From Novosphingobium album (ex Hu et al. 2023) (lineage in GTDB: Bacteria; Pseudomonadota; Alphaproteobacteria; Sphingomonadales; Sphingomonadaceae): 64,000 nucleotides of DNA. The first letter of the stretch is position 1, and each line of letters begins with the position of its first letter. The notes beneath the pieces are model-generated. The model had not been told where the DNA came from. It did no database searches and saw nothing but the letters and a program-made list of their open reading frames with translations. The stretch is taken from positions 62,001 through 126,000 of the forward strand of contig NZ_JALHLE010000001.1 in assembly GCF_022832385.1 (NCBI RefSeq), written 5' to 3'. The translations under genes were made by a program, and so were the position numbers. This document shows positions 60,662 to 64,000 of this stretch, in pieces.

Positions 60662-62083
60662 ATGAGCACCTCTGCAGATTTCCTCGAAGAAGCCAGCACG
60701 AGCCTTGGGCCGCGCGGCTTCACTCGCGATTCAGACCTCGTCGAGCCCTGGCTTACCGATTGGCGCGGTCGCTTCACCGGCCGCGCCTGCGGCCTGGCTT
60801 CGCCCGCCAGTACCGAGGAACTTGCGCGTATCGTCCGGCTGTGCGCAGCACATAACGTGCCGATCGTCCCTCAGGGCGGCAACAGCGGCATGTCCGGCGG
60901 CGCCACCCCCGACGAATCCGGCCATACCCTGCTGCTCTCCCTGCGGCGGATGAATGCAATCCGCGAGATCGACACCGAGGCGCGCCGCGTGACCTGCGAG
61001 GCGGGCGTGGTGCTGCAAACCTTGCACGAAGCCACCGAGGACAAGGGACTGCGCTTTCCGCTGACACTGGGCGGGAAAGGCTCGGCCACTGTCGGCGGCC
61101 TGATCTCGACCAACGCCGGCGGATCGCAGGTCTTGCGCCACGGCTCGATGCGCGCGCTCGTGCTGGGCCTCGAGGCCGTTCTGGCCGACGGTCAGGTCCT
61201 TTCGATGCTGACACCGCTGAAGAAGGACAACCGGGGCTTCGACCTCAAACAGTTGCTGATCGGGTCCGAAGGTACGATGGGCATCGTCACCGCAGCCACG
61301 CTCAAGTTGCTTCCAGCCGTTGCGGAGCGCGTGGTGATCTGGGCGGGCCTGCCTTCGCTTGGCGCCGCCCGCACCCTGCTGCTGCACTGCGAGGACAGCG
61401 TGGGCAACGCCCTAGAAGGCTTCGAAGTCATGCCGCAGGCCTGCCTCGATGCAGTGTTGAAACACCTGCCCTCTGCCCGCGCCCCGCTGGAAGGACGCCA
61501 TGCCTGGCACGCCCTGATCGAGGTCGTAGCGGACCGCACTTCGGCAGCCACCTTGCGCGAGCGTTGCGAGACGATGATGGCAGCGGCGTTCGACAAGGAT
61601 CTTCTCGAAGACGCGACGATGTCCGCCAGCGAGGCTCAGGCTGAAGCTTTTTGGCTGCTGCGCGAGTCGGTGGCCCCTGCGGAGCGCGAGCGCGGCCCCG
61701 CCGTCCAGCACGACATTTCCGTCCCCGTAGAAAAGATGCCCGAATTCGTAGACACCACCGCGCCGATGATCGAGGCAAAATGGCCGGGCACGGAAGCGGT
61801 CGCATTCGGCCATCTGGGCGACGGCAATGTGCACTACCATGTCATCGCGCCTGCTGTGACGGACGGCCTCGTCTGGCAGAAGGGTGAAGGCAAAGCCATC
61901 AGCCGGTACGTGCACGATCTTGTCACTGAATGGGGCGGCTCGATTTCGGCCGAACACGGCATTGGCCAGCTCAAGCGTGACGAGCTTGCCCGGCTTGGCG
62001 ATCCGGTAGCGCTATCGATGCTGCGCGCGGTCAAGCAGGCCCTCGACCCGCAGGGCCTGCTCAACCCCGGAAAGCTGGTCTGA
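60662..62083 (+). CDS. FAD-binding 2-hydroxyacid dehydrogenase (GlcD/D2HGDH-like)
   Basis: The 473-residue flavoprotein has the FAD-binding loop PQGGNSGMSGGATPD, GSATVGGLISTNAGGSQVLRHGSMR, and LLIGSEGTMGIVTAATLKLLP, then the C-terminal metal-binding VAFGHLGDGNVHYHVIAP and SAEHGIGQLKRDEL, all features of D-lactate, glycolate or D-2-hydroxyglutarate dehydrogenases. The single-subunit layout favours D-2-hydroxyglutarate dehydrogenase, but the substrate is not decided. ATG 60662 has GAGG directly before it. Confidence 0.9.
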   Translation: MSTSADFLEEASTSLGPRGFTRDSDLVEPWLTDWRGRFTGRACGLASPASTEELARIVRLCAAHNVPIVPQGGNSGMSGGATPDESGHTLLLSLRRMNAIREIDTEARRVTCEAGVVLQTLHEATEDKGLRFPLTLGGKGSATVGGLISTNAGGSQVLRHGSMRALVLGLEAVLADGQVLSMLTPLKKDNRGFDLKQLLIGSEGTMGIVTAATLKLLPAVAERVVIWAGLPSLGAARTLLLHCEDSVGNALEGFEVMPQACLDAVLKHLPSARAPLEGRHAWHALIEVVADRTSAATLRERCETMMAAAFDKDLLEDATMSASEAQAEAFWLLRESVAPAERERGPAVQHDISVPVEKMPEFVDTTAPMIEAKWPGTEAVAFGHLGDGNVHYHVIAPAVTDGLVWQKGEGKAISRYVHDLVTEWGGSISAEHGIGQLKRDELARLGDPVALSMLRAVKQALDPQGLLNPGKLV

Positions 62084-62209
62084 CCGCGCACCCCCGCCCC
62101 TCGCTCCCGCAATCCCCGGCGGGCTCAGACCTGTGCTTGCACCTGCCAGACCCAGCCTCTAAAGCGGCGCCACGATAATATATGTCTCATCACCTCCGGA
62201 GATAACGCG

Positions 62210-62980
62210 ATGGCCACCGCGCCGCAAAATCCTGCCCTGCCCCTGTTCTACAAGGACCTCATCCCGCTCAATTCACAGCAGCACGCAAACTGGAAGACCC
62301 GGGGTACAGACAAAGCCACCTGGCTTGTCGGTGTGAACTCGATTCCATTGACGGTCGAAGAGTTTCCGCAGGCGCAGCGCAATTTCCCGATTATCTTCAC
62401 TTCGGGCGAAAATCCGATTCCGCTGGCACTGATGGGCATGAACGAAGGCATCAATGTCTTCGTCGACGAGGACGGCACGCTGAACACCCCTGTCTATGTT
62501 CCCGCTTACGCCCGTCGCTATCCCTACATGCTTGCCAAGCTGCGCCCCGATAGCGAAGAACTTTCACTCTGCGTCGACCCGACCAGCGACCTGATCGGCG
62601 AGTTCGAGGACGGCCAGCCCCTGTTCGAGAGCGCCGAGCCGACCGAAGCCACGAAGAACATGCTCAAGTTCTGCGAGAACTTCGAGATTGCCGGCACCAA
62701 GACCGGCAATTTCATGAACGAGCTCAAGAAGCACGACCTGCTGATGGACGGTGAGCTCAACATCGATACCGGCGACGGCAAGCCGTTCAATTATCGAGGC
62801 TTCCAGATGATCGACGAGACCAAGCTGCGCGACGTTCGCGGCGACGTGCTGCGCCAGTGGAACCAGAACGGCCTGCTGCCGCTGATCTACGCACACCTGT
62901 TCTCGCTTGAGCTGGTCCGTGACATTTTCGGCCGCCAGATGGCGCAGGGCAAGATGCCACAGCCGATCATGACCACCTGA
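62210..62980 (+). CDS. SapC-family protein
   Basis: The 256-residue protein has PLFYKDLIPLNSQQHANWK near its start, then SIPLTVEEFPQAQRNFPIIF and VYVPAYARRYPYMLAK, all matching the SapC family first seen in Campylobacter S-layer clusters. No signal peptide is visible, so it is probably cytosolic. Function is not established; it is common in sphingomonads. A good ribosome site (CCGGAG) precedes ATG 62210. It is followed by a structured, gene-free region. Confidence 0.88.
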   Translation: MATAPQNPALPLFYKDLIPLNSQQHANWKTRGTDKATWLVGVNSIPLTVEEFPQAQRNFPIIFTSGENPIPLALMGMNEGINVFVDEDGTLNTPVYVPAYARRYPYMLAKLRPDSEELSLCVDPTSDLIGEFEDGQPLFESAEPTEATKNMLKFCENFEIAGTKTGNFMNELKKHDLLMDGELNIDTGDGKPFNYRGFQMIDETKLRDVRGDVLRQWNQNGLLPLIYAHLFSLELVRDIFGRQMAQGKMPQPIMTT

Positions 62981-63104
62981 TTTATAAGAATATTTCAGGA
63001 TTTTGGGCGGAAGTTATTGCAGATTTGTCACACTTCCGCCCAATCTAACAAACACTGTAAACCAGTGCTGGACAAAACCAGCCGGTTTTGCATCAACGAA
63101 TCAC

Positions 63105-63133
63105 TTGAATGTCGCCTCAGGTATGCGTATGCT
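63105..63133 (+). promoter_or_regulatory. Sigma-70-like promoter of the candidate small RNA
   Basis: TTGAAT (63105-63110) and TATGCT (63128-63133) are separated by 17 bases, a good match to a housekeeping promoter. Transcription would start near 63140. Promoter consensus in sphingomonads is known to be loose, so this is suggestive only. Confidence 0.5.
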
Positions 63134-63137
63134 GGTA

Positions 63138-63241
63138 TCACCTGATCGGCGCTACCCTCATGGCCCGGTTGGGTTTGGTGCACATCGTGCACCTCCTCCC
63201 TGAACCTTGGCCACCTCGTGCGATGCACGGGGTGGTTTTTT
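63138..63241 (+). ncRNA. Candidate anti-Shine-Dalgarno small RNA (alpha-r14 / NfeR1-like)
   Basis: From a start near 63140 the RNA would be about 100 bases. It contains a hairpin GGTGCAC-ATC-GTGCACC (63177-63193), then the exact 9-base motif CCTCCTCCC (63192-63200), and ends in a strong terminator. The motif is complementary to Shine-Dalgarno sites and is the hallmark of the alpha-r14 small RNA family of alphaproteobacteria, which base-pairs with many mRNA ribosome sites. Whether it belongs to that family is an inference from the motif, size and structure. Confidence 0.6.
63211..63241 (+). terminator. Terminator of the candidate small RNA
   Basis: An 11-bp stem, CCACCTCGTGC (63211-63221) with GCACGGGGTGG (63225-63235), has a single G-U pair. 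It closes a 3-base loop and is followed by six T residues. Confidence 0.92.
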
Positions 63242-63281
63242 ATGAGGCACTCGCGGCAAGGCGTTCGGTCCACGCAGCGTT

Positions 63282-64000
63282 TTATTCCGCCGCCAGTGGC
63301 CAGCCTTTTCCGCTCTGCTCCTGCCCCAACTCAGACACTACGTCCGCAAGCCGCCGCACCAGAGCGCTGAGATCATCGATCACCGCAGCCATGCCCGGCC
63401 CCGGTTCAACAAGCCCCGGATCAAGATAGCAACTGCGATCGACCTCGACCTGAAGTGCGTGAATGCCACCACGCGGATCGGCATGGCGCTCCAGTACATA
63501 GCCACCAGCATAGGGCCGGTTGTGCGCGGCTTCGCGACGCACGGCAGCCATCTGGGAAAAAGCCGCCGCGATCAGCCGGCCATGGCAGGCCGCTCCGAAA
63601 CGGTCTCCGATCACCACTTCGGTCGGCGCCATGCCCGTCCGCACCGGAAGCGGCGGCATCGAATGCAGGTCAATCAGCAGTGCCGCCCCCCACCTGTCGC
63701 GCAGATTGGCCAGCGCGCCATCCAGTGTTGCGTGGTACGGCGCATGAATCCCTTCGATCCTGCGGGTCAGTTCCACGCCCTCCATCCGGCGACGCCACAA
63801 CTCCCCCACTCCGGTCAGGCGGCGTGGAATAAGGCCAAGACCACTGCGCACACGGCGGCTCGGTGAAGCCGTGCCACCTTTGGGCCGGTCGGCCTGAGCG
63901 AACATGTCCCAGTCAACATCGTCCGGAGCCCGGTTGAGATCGATCATCGCACGCGGGGCGTTCGCCATCAGAAGAGTGGCACCGGTCTCCTTGGCAATGC
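63282..64000 (-). CDS. N-formylglutamate amidohydrolase family protein (partial, N-terminus beyond window)
   Basis: The frame is open past the window edge (KETGATLLMANAPRAMIDLNRAP), so the true start lies outside. The visible part has MIDLNRAPDDVDW, RRIEGIHAPYHATLDGALA, LLIDLHSMPPLP with the probable metal ligands, and NRPYAGGYVLERHADPRGGIHALQVEVDRSCYL (shown in part). This is the N-formylglutamate amidohydrolase family, linked to histidine degradation. The stop is TAA at 63284-63282. Confidence 0.88.
   Translation of the reverse strand, partial: IAKETGATLLMANAPRAMIDLNRAPDDVDWDMFAQADRPKGGTASPSRRVRSGLGLIPRRLTGVGELWRRRMEGVELTRRIEGIHAPYHATLDGALANLRDRWGAALLIDLHSMPPLPVRTGMAPTEVVIGDRFGAACHGRLIAAAFSQMAAVRREAAHNRPYAGGYVLERHADPRGGIHALQVEVDRSCYLDPGLVEPGPGMAAVIDDLSALVRRLADVVSELGQEQSGKGWPLAAE

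Larger units (their letters stand above)
62981..63281. other. Structured intergenic region after the SapC gene
   Basis: The region holds several inverted repeats. GGGCGGAAGT (63005-63014) pairs with ACTTCCGCCC (63032-63041) around a 17-base loop. CACTG/CAGTG (63053-63067) and AAAACC/GGTTTT (63074-63089) follow, then the small-RNA gene candidate. No ORF is convincing. Confidence 0.55.

Overview
This window looks like a stretch of core chromosome from a GC-rich sphingomonad, most likely Novosphingobium or a close relative in the Alphaproteobacteria. The evidence is the alphaproteobacterial gene orders (ccm genes, rpsB to bamA, rpsP-rimM-trmD-rplS, pssA-psd, atpI-B-E-b'-b, trpF-B-A-folC), the TIGR02300/FYDLN zinc protein, a SapC-family protein, and the absence of lpxD and lpxA beside bamA, skp and fabZ, as expected for bacteria that use glycosphingolipids instead of lipid A. 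I see no insertion sequence, prophage, CRISPR array, rRNA or plasmid-type gene. The genus is an inference from gene content, not a measurement.

Layout. 1-2640: cytochrome c maturation genes ccmC-D-E-F on the minus strand (ccmF runs off the left edge). 2769-4864: tRNA-His, a prolyl-4-hydroxylase-like oxygenase, Cu/Zn superoxide dismutase and a PilZ protein. 4970-16369: one long minus-strand series that begins with rpsB-tsf-pyrH-frr-uppS-cdsA-dxr-rseP-bamA-skp-fabZ and ends with rpmE, linking translation, isoprenoid, phospholipid and outer-membrane assembly. 16370-19285: two small related membrane proteins, pssA-psd and tRNA-Tyr. 19454-21530: rlmB, a lipoprotein and HU. 21931-26189: rplS-trmD-(membrane protein)-rimM-rpsP, then ffh and tRNA-Ala. 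26343-31730: FYDLN protein, a palindromic element, then aroA-deaminase-cmk-cytochrome and rpsA. 31843-36580: gloB, a 62-residue protein, the F0 part of ATP synthase, and ydbL-ynbE. 36577-41317: ydbH, radC and an NRDE protein. 41460-45779: an SLC13/RCK permease, purB, a LapA-domain protein and pyrF. 45852-52296: a SIMPL protein, a DUF4019-like lipoprotein and trpF, with a small beta-barrel gene ahead of trpB-cupin-trpA-folC. 52293-64000: AmpG-like permease, RluB-type pseudouridine synthase, rsmD, a UvrD/PcrA helicase, a TIM-barrel isomerase-like protein, a DEAD-box helicase, an exported unknown, a GlcD-type FAD dehydrogenase, SapC, a candidate small RNA, and a partial N-formylglutamate amidohydrolase.

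How it works together. Most genes are housekeeping: translation and ribosome assembly, cell-envelope building (BamA, Skp, RseP, CdsA, UppS, PssA, Psd, YdbH-YnbE-YdbL), respiration (Ccm, F0), and aromatic amino acid, pyrimidine, purine and folate synthesis. Many neighbours overlap by 1 to 8 bases, which suggests translational coupling.

I did not find a clear new multi-gene system. The most unusual items are: a candidate anti-Shine-Dalgarno small RNA with its own promoter and terminator (63105-63241); a 141-bp palindromic element in front of aroA (26812-26952); a pair of small paralogous membrane proteins (16770-17568), the second overlapping the end of pssA; a cupin translationally coupled inside the trp cluster (49858-50169); and a strong palindrome between hup and rplS (21708-21730).
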